Source of the DNA: Corynebacterium hylobatis
GTDB lineage: Bacteria > Actinomycetota > Actinomycetes > Mycobacteriales > Mycobacteriaceae
Reading direction: 5' to 3'
NCBI RefSeq assembly: GCF_003955685.1
Contig: NZ_RXHJ01000005.1
Location: forward strand, 1 to 64,000
Length of the DNA stretch: 64,000 nucleotides
The notes under the pieces are model-generated. The model worked only from the letters and a program-made list of their open reading frames with translations, had not been told where the DNA came from and searched no databases. Below are positions 1 to 12,833 of the stretch, one piece after another. Within the stretch, counting starts at the first letter, position 1, and each line of letters starts with the position of its first letter. The position numbers and the translations under genes are program-made.

Positions 1-1
1 G

Positions 2-277
2 CTCGATCCCATCACGGGGGATGTGTTCTGGCTGTTCGCGGACGGTACGTGGGCGGTGGATCATGCGGAGGGTCCGTTGGCGCCGGTGGAGAAACGCTGG
101 GTGCAGACCTACACACAACGCCGCCAACGTCGAAGTGAGCGGGCAGCAGCGAGGGCAGCGGCCCAGGAATTCGAGGACTACCAGCACGGGGCGGAAGCGC
201 GTGCCCGGGCGCAGGAGGAATTCGAGGAGGCCATCGCCGAGGCCGATACCGACCCCGGTCGGGCCCCACCCGACTAA
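2..277 (+). CDS. C-terminal part of an unknown protein (gene runs in from the left)
   Basis: The reading frame is open from the first bases of the window to the TAA at 275-277, so this is most likely the end of a longer gene. The visible 91 residues begin LDPITGDVFWLFADGTWAV and continue into an Arg/Ala/Glu-rich helical tail (about residues 35-80, many RR, AA and EE pairs) that could form a coiled coil or basic helix. No domain is recognised. A GTG at 23 could be an internal start but has no convincing ribosome binding site. It is convergent with trpS. That it is coding is an inference from the open frame and composition. Confidence 0.5.
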   Translation, partial: LDPITGDVFWLFADGTWAVDHAEGPLAPVEKRWVQTYTQRRQRRSERAAARAAAQEFEDYQHGAEARARAQEEFEEAIAEADTDPGRAPPD

Positions 278-284
278 CAACCGA

Positions 285-312
285 CCCCGGGCACCTGGAT
301 GGTGACCCGGGG
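285..312. terminator. Hairpin between convergent genes
   Basis: CCCCGGG (285-291) pairs with CCCGGGG (306-312) across a 14-base loop that can extend the stem with CC/GG. It lies between the stop of the unknown left-hand gene and the stop of trpS. There is no clear T-run, so terminator function is inferred from position. Confidence 0.45.
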
Positions 313-353
313 CGGGAGGAGCGTCGATAAGCAGAATCAGGTCCGCTGAGGGA

Positions 354-1721
<1,368 letters not shown>

Positions 1722-1734
1722 CTAGCAGCGGGGG

Positions 1735-2604
1735 CTACGAGCGGGGGCTGGGGCTGGCCGCCCCGTCCCCCGGATCCGGCATCTCGTCGGGGTCCTCCCC
1801 GGTGGCGTCCTCCGGCAGGGCCCAACGCTGTTTCCTCCCCTTACCCTTCTTGTTGTGGCTCCTGCCCAGCAGGGTGTAGCGGGAGGTGTCGAAGGTGACG
1901 CGGCGACGTGACAGACGCAGGTGGCGGCGCATCGACTGGTAGGACAGGGAGGCCCGCGGGTCGATGGGCTGGTCCGCCCCGCGGTAATCGAAGACGGGGA
2001 GGCTGAGCCCGAAGTACATGGCGATGACGCGGATGGTGAAGGTCGCGACCAGCGTGATCACGATGGTCCAGTTCTCGCTGAGTCCGACGGCCAGGAGTCC
2101 CATGTATATGGCGGTGGCCATCATGGCGACGGAGGCGTAGAGCTCCTTGGAGAACACCAGGGGCACGCGGTCGCTCATCAGGTCACGCAGCACACCGCCG
2201 GAGACGCCGTTGACCACCGCCGCCACGGCGGCGATGACGAAGCCGTAGCCCAGGTCCAGGGCGATCTGGGTGCCAATGACTGAGAAGGTGGCCAGGCCGA
2301 CGGCGTCGGCAAGCAGGAACACCTTCCGGAAATAGTGCATGAGGAAAGACAGGGACACCGTCACCAGGGCGGCAACCACCACGATGACCAGATAGATGGG
2401 GTTCTCCACCCAGGTCAGGGGGTAGGTGTCCAGGATCATGTCACGGATGGTGCCGCCGCCGAGGCCGGTGAGGGCGGCCAGGGCGACGACGCCGAACAGG
2501 TCCATCTTCTGTTTGCCCGCCGCCAGCGCAGCGGTGATGGCCTCGGCTGTGATGCCGATGACGAAGGTGATGACCAGCAGCTGGCCGGTATCGATGGCGT
2601 CCAT
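1735..2604 (-). CDS. TRIC / UPF0126-family membrane cation channel
   Basis: A 289-residue integral membrane protein of the YicG/UPF0126 family, now grouped with trimeric intracellular cation (TRIC) channels. Two similar three-helix halves are visible, each with the glycine-rich kinked helix typical of the family (GLGGGTIRDMILDTYPLTWV near residue 50 and GVSGGVLRDLMSDRVPLVF near 135). A basic cytoplasmic tail follows from about residue 215 (RRHLRLSRRRV, KKGKGRKQRW) and ends acidic and Pro-rich, which is longer than in most homologues. The ATG at 2604 lies 3 bases after the stop of the exonuclease gene, so the two are probably co-transcribed. Family assignment is firm; the ion carried in bacteria is uncertain. 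Confidence 0.88.
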   Translation of the reverse strand: MDAIDTGQLLVITFVIGITAEAITAALAAGKQKMDLFGVVALAALTGLGGGTIRDMILDTYPLTWVENPIYLVIVVVAALVTVSLSFLMHYFRKVFLLADAVGLATFSVIGTQIALDLGYGFVIAAVAAVVNGVSGGVLRDLMSDRVPLVFSKELYASVAMMATAIYMGLLAVGLSENWTIVITLVATFTIRVIAMYFGLSLPVFDYRGADQPIDPRASLSYQSMRRHLRLSRRRVTFDTSRYTLLGRSHNKKGKGRKQRWALPEDATGEDPDEMPDPGDGAASPSPRS

Positions 2605-2607
2605 GAT

Positions 2608-3507
2608 CTATGCGTATGTCACATTCAGTGGGGAGTGATCGGACCAGCGGGTCTCCACGGTGGGTGCGCGGTCAACCCAGCTGTGCTCGGCACGGTCGAG
2701 CATGCTTCTGGTGGCGGCCTGGTAGTCGATCCGCCAGCCGGCATTGTTGTTGAACGCCTGGCCGCGGTAGGTCCACCAGGTGTACGGCCCTTCCCCCTCC
2801 GGCTGGAGGCGGCGGGCCACGTCGAACCACTTCGGTTCAGTGGCTGCACCCCGGATCGTACGCCCGTCGTAGTCGACCACTCCGTGATACTCCCCCAGTC
2901 CAGGCTTCTCCTGCGGCATTTCCTCGGGGAAGTGCCCGAACACGGAGTCCATGAAGGCCCGTTCGTCGGCGAGGAAACCGGAGTTCTTCAGGTTCCCCTT
3001 CCAGTTCTTCAGGTCCTCCCGCCGGTGACAGATGTTCCAGTCCCCACCGATGATCATGTCGGGGAACTCCCCGGCACGCTGCTCCAGGAAGGGTTCAAAC
3101 TCGTCGAGGAAACGGTACTTCTCGTCCTGCTTCCCGGAGCCGACGGAACCGGAGGGCAGGTACAGCGAGGCCACACGCACCCCGTCGAAGGTGCCCTCGA
3201 TCCAGCGGCCGGAGTCGACGAAGGAACCGAGGCCGACGCGGACGTCGTCAAGCGGGGCGCGGGAGAGGATGCCCACCCCCGCGCGGCCCCGGGCAACGGC
3301 GGGTGCGCCGACGTAGTGCCAGCCTGCGTCGAGGGCGGGCTGCAGGGCCTTGACCGTCTCGTCGATGGTGGCCCGCACCTCCTGCAGGAGCACGACGTCG
3401 GAGGCGGATTCCGCCAGCCAGGCCAGCATCCCCGGGTTGTCTTCGTTGCGCTGCTTCACAGCGGCCCGGATGCCGTTGACATTGATGGAGGTGATGGTCA
3501 GAGTCAT
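2608..3507 (-). CDS. xth: Exodeoxyribonuclease III (AP endonuclease, ExoIII family)
   Basis: A 299-residue Mg2+-dependent AP endonuclease / 3'-5' exonuclease for base excision repair. Family motifs appear in order: TSINVNGIRAAV at the N terminus (metal-binding Asn), VVLLQEVRA (catalytic Glu near residue 45), GGDWNICHRREDLKNW (catalytic Asp/Asn near 160), and C-terminal GWRIDYQAATRSM and WSDHSPL (Asp-His pair). The frame stays open far upstream (to 4761), but that part is antisense-frame noise over the MFS gene. The ATG at 3507 gives the canonical start and sits 5 bases after the MFS stop, so exporter, nuclease and TRIC channel form one operon. Confidence 0.95.
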   Translation of the reverse strand: MTLTITSINVNGIRAAVKQRNEDNPGMLAWLAESASDVVLLQEVRATIDETVKALQPALDAGWHYVGAPAVARGRAGVGILSRAPLDDVRVGLGSFVDSGRWIEGTFDGVRVASLYLPSGSVGSGKQDEKYRFLDEFEPFLEQRAGEFPDMIIGGDWNICHRREDLKNWKGNLKNSGFLADERAFMDSVFGHFPEEMPQEKPGLGEYHGVVDYDGRTIRGAATEPKWFDVARRLQPEGEGPYTWWTYRGQAFNNNAGWRIDYQAATRSMLDRAEHSWVDRAPTVETRWSDHSPLNVTYA

Positions 3508-3512
3508 GGCCG

Positions 3513-7153
<3,641 letters not shown>

Positions 7154-7159
7154 AACCTC

Positions 7160-7171
7160 GCTTCTCGACGC
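7160..7171 (+). repeat. Intergenic copy of the dispersed 12-mer GCTTCTCGACGC
   Basis: An exact copy beginning 6 bases after the icd stop and running into the 5' arm of the icd terminator. It is one of two copies outside coding sequence, and it extends to the 13-mer with a following C. Confidence 0.8.
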
Positions 7172-7199
7172 CCCGTTCACCCTCCGGTGAGCGGGGCGT
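7168..7199. terminator. Bidirectional terminator between icd and the convergent membrane protein gene
   Basis: ACGCCCCG-T-TCACC pairs with GGTGA-G-CGGGGCGT around a 4-base CTCC loop, a 14-bp stem with one wobble. It is followed by TTCTCGTCC on the plus strand. It overlaps the last codons of the convergent gene, which ends at 7177. Confidence 0.75.
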
Positions 7200-8424
7200 T
7201 CTCGTCCTCCAGGATCTCCGCCGAGCGGCGGATGGCCTCGTAGCGGTGGACGATGAAGTACTTCGGCGGGTTAAGGAAGAACTCCCAGGTGGTGGGGTCT
7301 TTCTGGTCGAGTACGTCACTGCCACGCCAGTAGAGGAAGACCCAGAGCGCAAGATAAGCGGACATGGCCACCCCCAGACCGATCACCCAGCTGGCTCCCT
7401 CCGCCGAGACGACGTAGAACACGGCGAGGAAAACGAGCACCAGCATGGTCACCGAGAGCACACTGCTGCGCCCGTGGAGGTGGAAGATCCGCAGCATGAC
7501 CGCCCCCACCCCGCTGGAGAGCATCATGGCGATGAACCCGAAGAGGAAGAACAAGGGGAACTGGCCGGCGGTGAAGATGCCGTTGAATCCGACCTCCCCG
7601 GCAAACAGCGCCAGCGACAGGTTCAGTGCCAGGGCGAAGCCCGTCAGGTACAGGAGGTAACCGGCCAGGGCAGCGGTCCTCGCCCCGGCGGTGGGCCGGA
7701 TGGCGTCGACATTGCTCAGGTCGTGCTCGGCGGCGATCAGGGCCAACCGCGCACGGGCTTCCCAGGCGTTGTCCTCCACCTGACGCCGGAACAGGCCGGT
7801 GTTCTTCCACTCGGGCAGGGAGGCGTAGGTGGTCAGGAAGAGCAGGAAGCTGACCACGTACATGAAGAAGATCCGCGGATGGACCAGGCCCGGTGCGACC
7901 TCGACGAAACCGACCCAACCGACGCCGTGGCGGTCAACATCGCCTGCGGCGGCGCTGCCGGCGATCTCGGCGAAGCCGAACAGGAGGGTCATGAGCAGCA
8001 CCGCGAAGGCAGCACCGAAGCTGACAAGCATGGACATCTCAGCCTGATTGGCGTAGGTCTGCAGGTCCCGCTGCTGGGCGCGGGCCTCCGCAGCGCTGGC
8101 GGGGCGATTGTCGGCGATGCTGTCCGCCGCGGAGACAGTGGAGTTCAGCTGAACCGTGGCGGCCAGCAGGATGGCCACGAAAAGTGCGGCATAAGCGACA
8201 ATATCGGAGATCGCCAGGTTGAGCCGCAGGAAAGGTTCCAGCCCCAGGGGCAGCCGCACCCAGCCGATCAGTCCGGCGCCCCCGCCGTAGGCGTAGGCGA
8301 TGGCGATGAGCGCCGCGCAGATGGTCATCAGGGTGAAGAGCCCGAGGACCCCGGCCATCACCCCGATGATTCCCTGGGGAGCGTGTTTCTCGGGGGTCGG
8401 AACGTTGGCCGTATTCGATTCCAT
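7177..8424 (-). CDS. Polytopic membrane protein, unknown function
   Basis: A 415-residue protein not recognised as any named family. About eight transmembrane segments are visible. The first pair lies near residues 20-45 and 70-95, followed by a soluble loop rich in Ala/Gln (about 100-125) and helices near 130-155 and 200-220. A second soluble section around 225-265 contains WEARARLALIAAEHDLSNVD, and four C-terminal helices end at about 375. The ATG at 8424 is favoured by GTGAGG 7-8 bases upstream; the frame also opens 13 codons earlier. It is convergent with icd and divergent from metY. Transporter or envelope roles are possible but unsupported. Confidence 0.75.
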   Translation of the reverse strand: MESNTANVPTPEKHAPQGIIGVMAGVLGLFTLMTICAALIAIAYAYGGGAGLIGWVRLPLGLEPFLRLNLAISDIVAYAALFVAILLAATVQLNSTVSAADSIADNRPASAAEARAQQRDLQTYANQAEMSMLVSFGAAFAVLLMTLLFGFAEIAGSAAAGDVDRHGVGWVGFVEVAPGLVHPRIFFMYVVSFLLFLTTYASLPEWKNTGLFRRQVEDNAWEARARLALIAAEHDLSNVDAIRPTAGARTAALAGYLLYLTGFALALNLSLALFAGEVGFNGIFTAGQFPLFFLFGFIAMMLSSGVGAVMLRIFHLHGRSSVLSVTMLVLVFLAVFYVVSAEGASWVIGLGVAMSAYLALWVFLYWRGSDVLDQKDPTTWEFFLNPPKYFIVHRYEAIRRSAEILEDENAPLTGG

Positions 8425-8515
8425 GCACGCCTCACTTGGTTCACAGGGCTCAGACAGGCTCAAGCAGAATCATAGGTGGTGTCCGGGCTGAATTCATTCT
8501 CCCGCCTGATTGCCC

Positions 8516-8531
8516 TAGACCGAGCTGTCCA
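8516..8531. promoter_or_regulatory. McbR-type operator upstream of metY
   Basis: TAGAC-CGAGCT-GTCCA matches the corynebacterial McbR operator TAGAC-N6-GTCTA in 9 of 10 defined positions. It lies 58 bases before the metY ATG and overlaps a possible -10 (CATTAT, 8530-8535). McbR is the TetR-family repressor of sulfur-amino-acid genes in C. glutamicum, and metY is one of its known targets. The match is read from sequence; binding is inferred. Confidence 0.7.
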
Positions 8532-8588
8532 TTATGGTGTTGACAATAACATCGCTCCAACCCCCGAAGAATCGGAAGAGGATCCACC

Positions 8589-9920
8589 ATGGCCAAATAC
8601 GACAACAGCAACGCCGGCGACTGGGCATTCGAGACCCGCTCCATCCACGCAGGCGGTGGCCTGGACGGCGACACCGGATCCCGTAACCAGCCGATCCACA
8701 TGACCACCTCCTACGTCTTCGACTCGGCCGAGAACGCGGCCAACCGCTTCAGCCTCGCCGAGGGCGGTTTCATCTACACCCGCCTGAACAACCCGACGGT
8801 GAACACCCTCGAGGAGCGCATCGCCTCCCTGGAAGGCGGCGTTGCCGCCCTGGCCTTCGCCTCCGGTCAGGCCGCCCAGACCGCCGCGATCCTCAACCTC
8901 GCCGGTTCCGGCGACCACATCGTCACCTCCCCGCGCCTCTACGGTGGCACGGAGACCCTCTTCCAGGTCACCCTCAAGCGTCTGGGCATCGAGTTCACCT
9001 TCGTGGAGAACCCGGATGATCCCGAGTCCTGGCAGGCAGCCGTACGCCCGAACACCCGCGCCTTCTACGCGGAAACCTTCGGCAATCCTGTCGCCGACAT
9101 CCTCGACATCCCCGTCATCGCCGAGGTCGCCCACCACAACAGCGTCCCGCTGATCGTGGACAACACCGTGGCCACCGCCGCCCTGGTCCGCCCGCTGGAA
9201 CTCGGTGCGGACATCGTCGTCGCCTCGCTGACCAAGTTCTACACGGGCAACGGCTCCTCCATCGGTGGGACCCTCGTCGACGGTGGCAAGTTCGACTGGA
9301 CCGTCGAGCGTGACGGCCAGCCCGTCTTCGGGCAGTTCGTCACCCCGGACCCGGCCTACCACGGTCTGAAGTACGCCGACCTGGGTGCACCGGCATACGC
9401 CCTCAAGGCCCGCGTCGGCCACCTGCGCGATACCGGTGCCGCCATCTCCCCCTTCAATGCCTGGGTGGTCCTGCAGGGCCTGGACACTCTCGCCCTGCGC
9501 ATCGAGCGCCACAACGAGAACGCCATCAGGGTGGCCGAGTTCCTCGCCGCCCACCCGCAGGTCGAGTCCGTCAACTTCGCCGGCCTGGAGTCCTCCCCGT
9601 GGTACCAGGTCAAGGAGAAGCTGGGTCTGAGGTACACCGGCTCGGTCCTCGCCTTCACCCTCAAGGGCGAGCAGGACGACCGCGCCGGGGCCTGGAAGTT
9701 CATCGACTCCCTCAGGCTGCACTCCAACGTGGCCAACCTCGGCGATGTGCGCTCGCTGGTCGTTCACCCGGCCTCCACCACCCACTCCCAGTCGGATGCA
9801 GAGGGGCTGCGCCGTGCAGGCATCTCCCAGGCGACGATCCGCCTCTCCGTCGGCATCGAGAACATCGAGGACATCATCGCAGATCTCGAGCTCGGCTTCG
9901 CCGCCGTTTCCGACGCCTAA
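8589..9920 (+). CDS. metY: O-acetylhomoserine sulfhydrylase (MetY)
   Basis: A 443-residue PLP enzyme of the Cys/Met metabolism family. It condenses O-acetylhomoserine with sulfide to give homocysteine, the direct-sulfhydrylation route to methionine. The N terminus WAFETRSIHAGGGLDGDTGS, the YTRLNNPTVNTLEERIA segment and the PLP-lysine motif ASLTKFYTG (Lys216) are diagnostic of the MetY branch rather than cystathionine gamma-synthase. GAGGA lies 7 bases before the ATG. It is followed after 22 bases by metX, which makes its substrate, so the two are one operon. An McbR-type operator lies in the promoter region. Confidence 0.96.
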   Translation: MAKYDNSNAGDWAFETRSIHAGGGLDGDTGSRNQPIHMTTSYVFDSAENAANRFSLAEGGFIYTRLNNPTVNTLEERIASLEGGVAALAFASGQAAQTAAILNLAGSGDHIVTSPRLYGGTETLFQVTLKRLGIEFTFVENPDDPESWQAAVRPNTRAFYAETFGNPVADILDIPVIAEVAHHNSVPLIVDNTVATAALVRPLELGADIVVASLTKFYTGNGSSIGGTLVDGGKFDWTVERDGQPVFGQFVTPDPAYHGLKYADLGAPAYALKARVGHLRDTGAAISPFNAWVVLQGLDTLALRIERHNENAIRVAEFLAAHPQVESVNFAGLESSPWYQVKEKLGLRYTGSVLAFTLKGEQDDRAGAWKFIDSLRLHSNVANLGDVRSLVVHPASTTHSQSDAEGLRRAGISQATIRLSVGIENIEDIIADLELGFAAVSDA

Positions 9921-9942
9921 CTGACACAGAAGCAGGTAACCC

Positions 9943-11076
9943 ATGGTTCAACTCGCCCCTGAAGGGACACTCACCCCACTGCGCATCGGTGACTTCACCA
10001 CCGAAGCCGGCGTGATGATCCCCGACGTCACCATCGCCTACCAGCGTTGGGGTGAATTCAGAGGCGAGCCTGACGGGCACAATAACATCCTGCTCGTCCA
10101 GCACGCCCTGACCGGTGACACCGACGTGGCCGACTGGTGGTGCGACCTCCTCGGCCCCGGCAAGGCACTCGACACCGACCGCTGGTGCGTCATCTGCACC
10201 AACGTCATCGGCGGGTGCAAAGGCTCCACCGGGCCGTCCTCGGAACATCCCGACGGCGAGGTATGGGGTTCCCGCTTCCCGGCGATCTCCATCCGTGACC
10301 AGGTCTCCGTGGAACGCCAGTTCCTGCACGCCCTGGGCATCACCCACCTCCACGCCGTCCTCGGCGGGTCAATGGGCGGGGCGAGGGCACTCGAGTGGAC
10401 GCTGATGCACCCGGGGGAGGTCGCCTCCGCGTGTGTCATCGCGGTCTCGGCCCGCGCCAGCGCGTGGCAGATCGGCATCCAGGCCGCACAGATCAGCGCC
10501 ATCGAGCGCGATCCCGACTGGCAGGGCGGGGACTTCCACGGGACGGGCCGCTCCCCGGACGCCGGCCTGGCGGCCGCCCGCCGCATCGCACATCTGACCT
10601 ACCGTGGCGAGCAGGAGATGGACGAGCGTTTCGGCACTACGCCGCAGACCGGCGAGAATCCCCTGGGCCCCCACCGGTCCCCCAGCCAGCGCTTCGCGGT
10701 CGAGAGCTACCTCGACCATCAGGGGGTCAAGCTCGTCGAGCGTTTCGACGCCGGCAGCTACGTCACCCTCACCGATTCGCTCAACCGCCACGACATCGGC
10801 CGCGGCCGGGGCGGCCTGAACAAGGCGCTTGCCTCCACGCAGGTACCCACGATGATCGTCGGGGTGGACACCGATATCCTCTACCCCTACCACCAGCAGG
10901 AACACCTGTCGCGCAACGTAGGCAACCTGCTGGGGATGGCGAAGATCGTCTCTCCCGTGGGCCACGACGCCTTCCTGACCGAGTTCCGGCAGATGGACCG
11001 TATCCTGCGCCGCTTCCTCGACCTGTCCACCGCCGAGGTGGCCGCGGGTGAGGGTCGCGGGGGTTATTCGATCTAG
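9943..11076 (+). CDS. metX: Homoserine O-acetyltransferase (MetX)
   Basis: A 377-residue alpha/beta-hydrolase-fold acetyltransferase that moves acetyl from acetyl-CoA to homoserine, the first committed step of methionine synthesis. The nucleophile elbow is LGGSMGGARALEW (Ser143); the catalytic Asp lies in GVDTDILYPYHQQEHL and the His in SPVGHDAFLTEF near the C terminus. The NNILLVQHALTGD strand-loop near residue 50 is typical. It lies 22 bases after metY with no promoter between them, and a 17-bp perfect hairpin ends the operon. The family also includes serine/homoserine succinyltransferases, but linkage to metY supports acetyl transfer. Confidence 0.95.
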   Translation: MVQLAPEGTLTPLRIGDFTTEAGVMIPDVTIAYQRWGEFRGEPDGHNNILLVQHALTGDTDVADWWCDLLGPGKALDTDRWCVICTNVIGGCKGSTGPSSEHPDGEVWGSRFPAISIRDQVSVERQFLHALGITHLHAVLGGSMGGARALEWTLMHPGEVASACVIAVSARASAWQIGIQAAQISAIERDPDWQGGDFHGTGRSPDAGLAAARRIAHLTYRGEQEMDERFGTTPQTGENPLGPHRSPSQRFAVESYLDHQGVKLVERFDAGSYVTLTDSLNRHDIGRGRGGLNKALASTQVPTMIVGVDTDILYPYHQQEHLSRNVGNLLGMAKIVSPVGHDAFLTEFRQMDRILRRFLDLSTAEVAAGEGRGGYSI

Positions 11077-11098
11077 GGCACTGCCCCGGGCAGAAGAG

Positions 11099-11135
11099 AG
11101 GCGCGGTACAGGATCTGTGATCCTGTACCGCGCCT
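11099..11135 (+). terminator. Terminator of the metY-metX operon
   Basis: Perfect 17-bp stem, from AGGCGCGGTACAGGATC (11099-11115) to its complement at 11119-11135, with a TGT loop. It is followed by a T-rich stretch (TGTTTCCCGTTGTTT). It begins 22 bases after the metX stop. Confidence 0.85.
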
Positions 11136-11314
11136 GACCTGTTTCCCGTTGTTTCCCTGCCGCACATCCGGAGTTCGGCCCTGGAGCGAGGGCCATGTCC
11201 CCGTGACAGCGACGTCCATCCCATTGGACGCGGCCGTCAAGATGACCGGTTCTCATGTGCAGCGGGAACGCTGCCCGGACCTGACCTGGTCGCTGGGCGG
11301 CATGCAGAGCATCT

Positions 11315-11455
11315 TCACGGAGTGGAGAATTCCACCCCCTCCCCTACCCAGAACTGGGGGGCCAGTTCAGCCCCGCCGAGCTCCGGACCAGAGTGGACGC
11401 GGGTCCGCGGCGAACCGGCCCCAGAGGCGCCTTCTGAGGGGTCAGACACTGTCAT
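11315..11455 (-). CDS. Small ORF (46 aa), candidate iron-regulated protein
   Basis: ATG at 11455, TGA at 11315-11317. GAGGAGA lies 6 bases upstream of the ATG, one of the better Shine-Dalgarno sequences in the window. The product starts MTVSDPSEGASGAGSP, is Gly/Ser/Pro-rich and polar in its first half, and ends in a hydrophobic/aromatic segment (GGAELAPQFWVGEGVEFSTP). It has no transmembrane helix, no cysteines and no recognised family. A DtxR-type box lies 75 bases upstream on the same strand near a possible -10 (TAGGTT), which would place it under iron control. It could instead be a leader peptide or the remnant of a longer gene; no downstream gene on this strand was found before metX. Confidence 0.45.
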   Translation of the reverse strand: MTVSDPSEGASGAGSPRTRVHSGPELGGAELAPQFWVGEGVEFSTP

Positions 11456-11529
11456 CTGCGTTCTCCTCGTTCCTGCGTGGGGTTGTCGGTTCAAGCGGAC
11501 TGCGTCTCAACCTACCCAACACTTTCCCA

Positions 11530-11548
11530 TAAGGCTAGGCTTGCCTTG
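11530..11548 (-). promoter_or_regulatory. DtxR/IdeR-type iron box
   Basis: Read on the minus strand the 19 bases are CAAGGCAAGCCTAGCCTTA, matching 15 of 19 positions of the corynebacterial DtxR consensus TWAGGTTAGSCTAACCTWA. It points to the 46-codon ORF at 11315-11455. No iron-acquisition gene is adjacent on either strand, which makes the small ORF the most likely target. Confidence 0.55.
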
Positions 11549-11641
11549 GTTGAATTTTGGTCGCCACCCCCGTCGACCCCCCGACAGTTATGCACCATGG
11601 AGATTTCACATCGGACACCCCAGTAAAACCACGTTCGGACC

Positions 11642-11962
11642 TCATGATCCGAGGGCGTCGACGGAGGCGGCCAGTAAGGCCATGAGACCGCCGATGATGA
11701 CGCAGAAGATGGCGTCGAAACGCTTCGAGCGGACCGCGAACACCCCCACGATGCGCGAATCACAGGTCAGCCGGACCACCGCCAGCCACAGCAGGGACGC
11801 CCCCAGCATGAAGGTCGCCCGCCGCCAGTGCTCGGTGACGGCGAAACCACTGGCCACCACCCCACCGAGCAGGAAAACCGCCATGCCCGTCCACTGCGCC
11901 CAGCGGGGCAGACGGGAAGGCGGTTCCTCCAGGTCGTGGGGGTTGTCCAGCGGTTTACTCAC
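11642..11962 (-). CDS. DUF3017 membrane protein
   Basis: A 106-residue protein with an acidic/Pro N-terminal tail ([16 protein letters not shown]) and three hydrophobic helices at about residues 24-44, 49-67 and 83-104. Size, topology and position directly after folD fit the actinobacterial DUF3017 family. Its ATG at 11962 overlaps the last 8 bases of folD, so translation is probably coupled. Function unknown. Confidence 0.8.
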   Translation of the reverse strand: MSKPLDNPHDLEEPPSRLPRWAQWTGMAVFLLGGVVASGFAVTEHWRRATFMLGASLLWLAVVRLTCDSRIVGVFAVRSKRFDAIFCVIIGGLMALLAASVDALGS

Positions 11963-12809
11963 CTGCGAGCAGTTCCGCCCTCTCGACGACGTTGCGCACC
12001 AGGAAGGCGCGGGTCAGCGGACCGACACCACCCGGGTTCGGGGAGACATGGCCCGCAACCTCCCAGACATCGGGGTGGACGTCGCCGGCCAGCTTGCCGT
12101 CGAGACGCGAGACACCGACGTCGAGCACCGCGGCGCCGGGCTTGATCATGTCGGCGGTGAGCATGTGGGGAACACCCGCGGCAGCGACGATGACGTCAGC
12201 GGCGCGCGTCTCGGCGGCCAGGTCCTTCGTGCCCGTGTGGCAGAGGGTGACGGTGGAGTTCTCGGAACGACGGGTGAGCATGAGGCCGATCGGGCGGCCG
12301 ACGGTCACGCCGCGACCGATGACGACGACCTTCGCGCCGTTGAGTTCCACGCCGAAACGGCGGAGCAGGTGGATCGCGCCGTTCGGGGTGCACGGCAGCG
12401 GGGCGGGCTCGTTGAGCACGAGCTTGCCCAGGTTGACCGGGTGCAGGCCGTCGGCGTCCTTCTCCGGGTCGATCGCGGCCAGCACGGCGTTCTCGTCGAG
12501 GTGCTTCGGCAGCGGGAGCTGCACGATGTAGCCGGTGCAGGCCGGGTCGTTGTTGAGCTCCTCGATGACGGCCAGCAGCTCCTCCTGGGAGATGTCGGCC
12601 GGCAGGTCCTTCCGGATGGAGTTGACGCCGATCTGCTCGCAGTCGCGGTGCTTCATCTTCACGTAGGAGTGGGAGGCCGGGTCATCACCCACAAGCACGG
12701 TGGCCAGGCCGGGCACGATGCCCTTCTCACGGAGGGCGGCGGTCCGTACCGCCAGGTCCTCGAAGATCTCGTCTCGGTAGAGCTGTCCGTCAAGTTTGAT
12801 CGCAGTCAC
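11955..12809 (-). CDS. folD: Bifunctional methylene-THF dehydrogenase / methenyl-THF cyclohydrolase
   Basis: A 284-residue FolD that interconverts 5,10-methylene-THF and 10-formyl-THF (NADP+-linked dehydrogenase plus cyclohydrolase) for purine and formyl-Met synthesis. Visible motifs are [15 protein letters not shown] (YxxxK catalytic pair near residue 50), [22 protein letters not shown], and the nucleotide-binding [15 protein letters not shown] near 155. The frame stays open upstream, but the GTG at 12809 begins the conserved [15 protein letters not shown] and has TAGGAT exactly 7 bases upstream, a leaderless-type promoter; an ATG at 12818 lies inside that hexamer. It overlaps the DUF3017 gene downstream and is divergent from trmL by 24 bp. 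Confidence 0.96.
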   Translation of the reverse strand: MTAIKLDGQLYRDEIFEDLAVRTAALREKGIVPGLATVLVGDDPASHSYVKMKHRDCEQIGVNSIRKDLPADISQEELLAVIEELNNDPACTGYIVQLPLPKHLDENAVLAAIDPEKDADGLHPVNLGKLVLNEPAPLPCTPNGAIHLLRRFGVELNGAKVVVIGRGVTVGRPIGLMLTRRSENSTVTLCHTGTKDLAAETRAADVIVAAAGVPHMLTADMIKPGAAVLDVGVSRLDGKLAGDVHPDVWEVAGHVSPNPGGVGPLTRAFLVRNVVERAELLAGE

Positions 12810-12816
12810 GCCCCTC

Positions 12817-12826
12817 ATCCTAGACT
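12817..12826. promoter_or_regulatory. Overlapping divergent -10 hexamers of folD and trmL
   Basis: TAGGAT on the minus strand (12817-12822) and TAGACT on the plus strand (12821-12826) share two base pairs. Each is followed by exactly 7 bases and then a start codon (GTG at 12809, ATG at 12834). The whole intergenic gap is 24 bp, so each promoter's upstream sequence must lie inside the other gene. Confidence 0.6.
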
Positions 12827-12833
12827 CTTGGGA

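Larger units (their letters stand above)
11136..11641. other. 506-bp region between the metX terminator and DUF3017 gene
   Basis: No long gene was accepted here. The minus strand holds a DtxR-type box (11530-11548) and a 46-codon ORF (11315-11455), listed separately. GAACTGG-gggg-CCAGTTC (11351-11368) is a perfect inverted repeat inside that ORF. The longer open frames on the plus strand have poor codon usage and no ribosome binding site. Nothing else was recognised at 11136-11314. Confidence 0.5.

Noticed and set aside
8425..8588. Possible SAM riboswitch before metY
   Set aside because: No conserved helices or SAM-box segments could be found; an McbR-type operator explains regulation better.
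11149..11532. A 127-codon plus-strand frame after metX
   Set aside because: No start signal, Arg/Pro-rich shadow composition, and antisense to the better supported 46-codon ORF.
11322..12833. Upstream extension of the trmL frame to 660 codons
   Set aside because: It is antisense to folD and lacks family similarity; the SPOUT domain starts at 12834.
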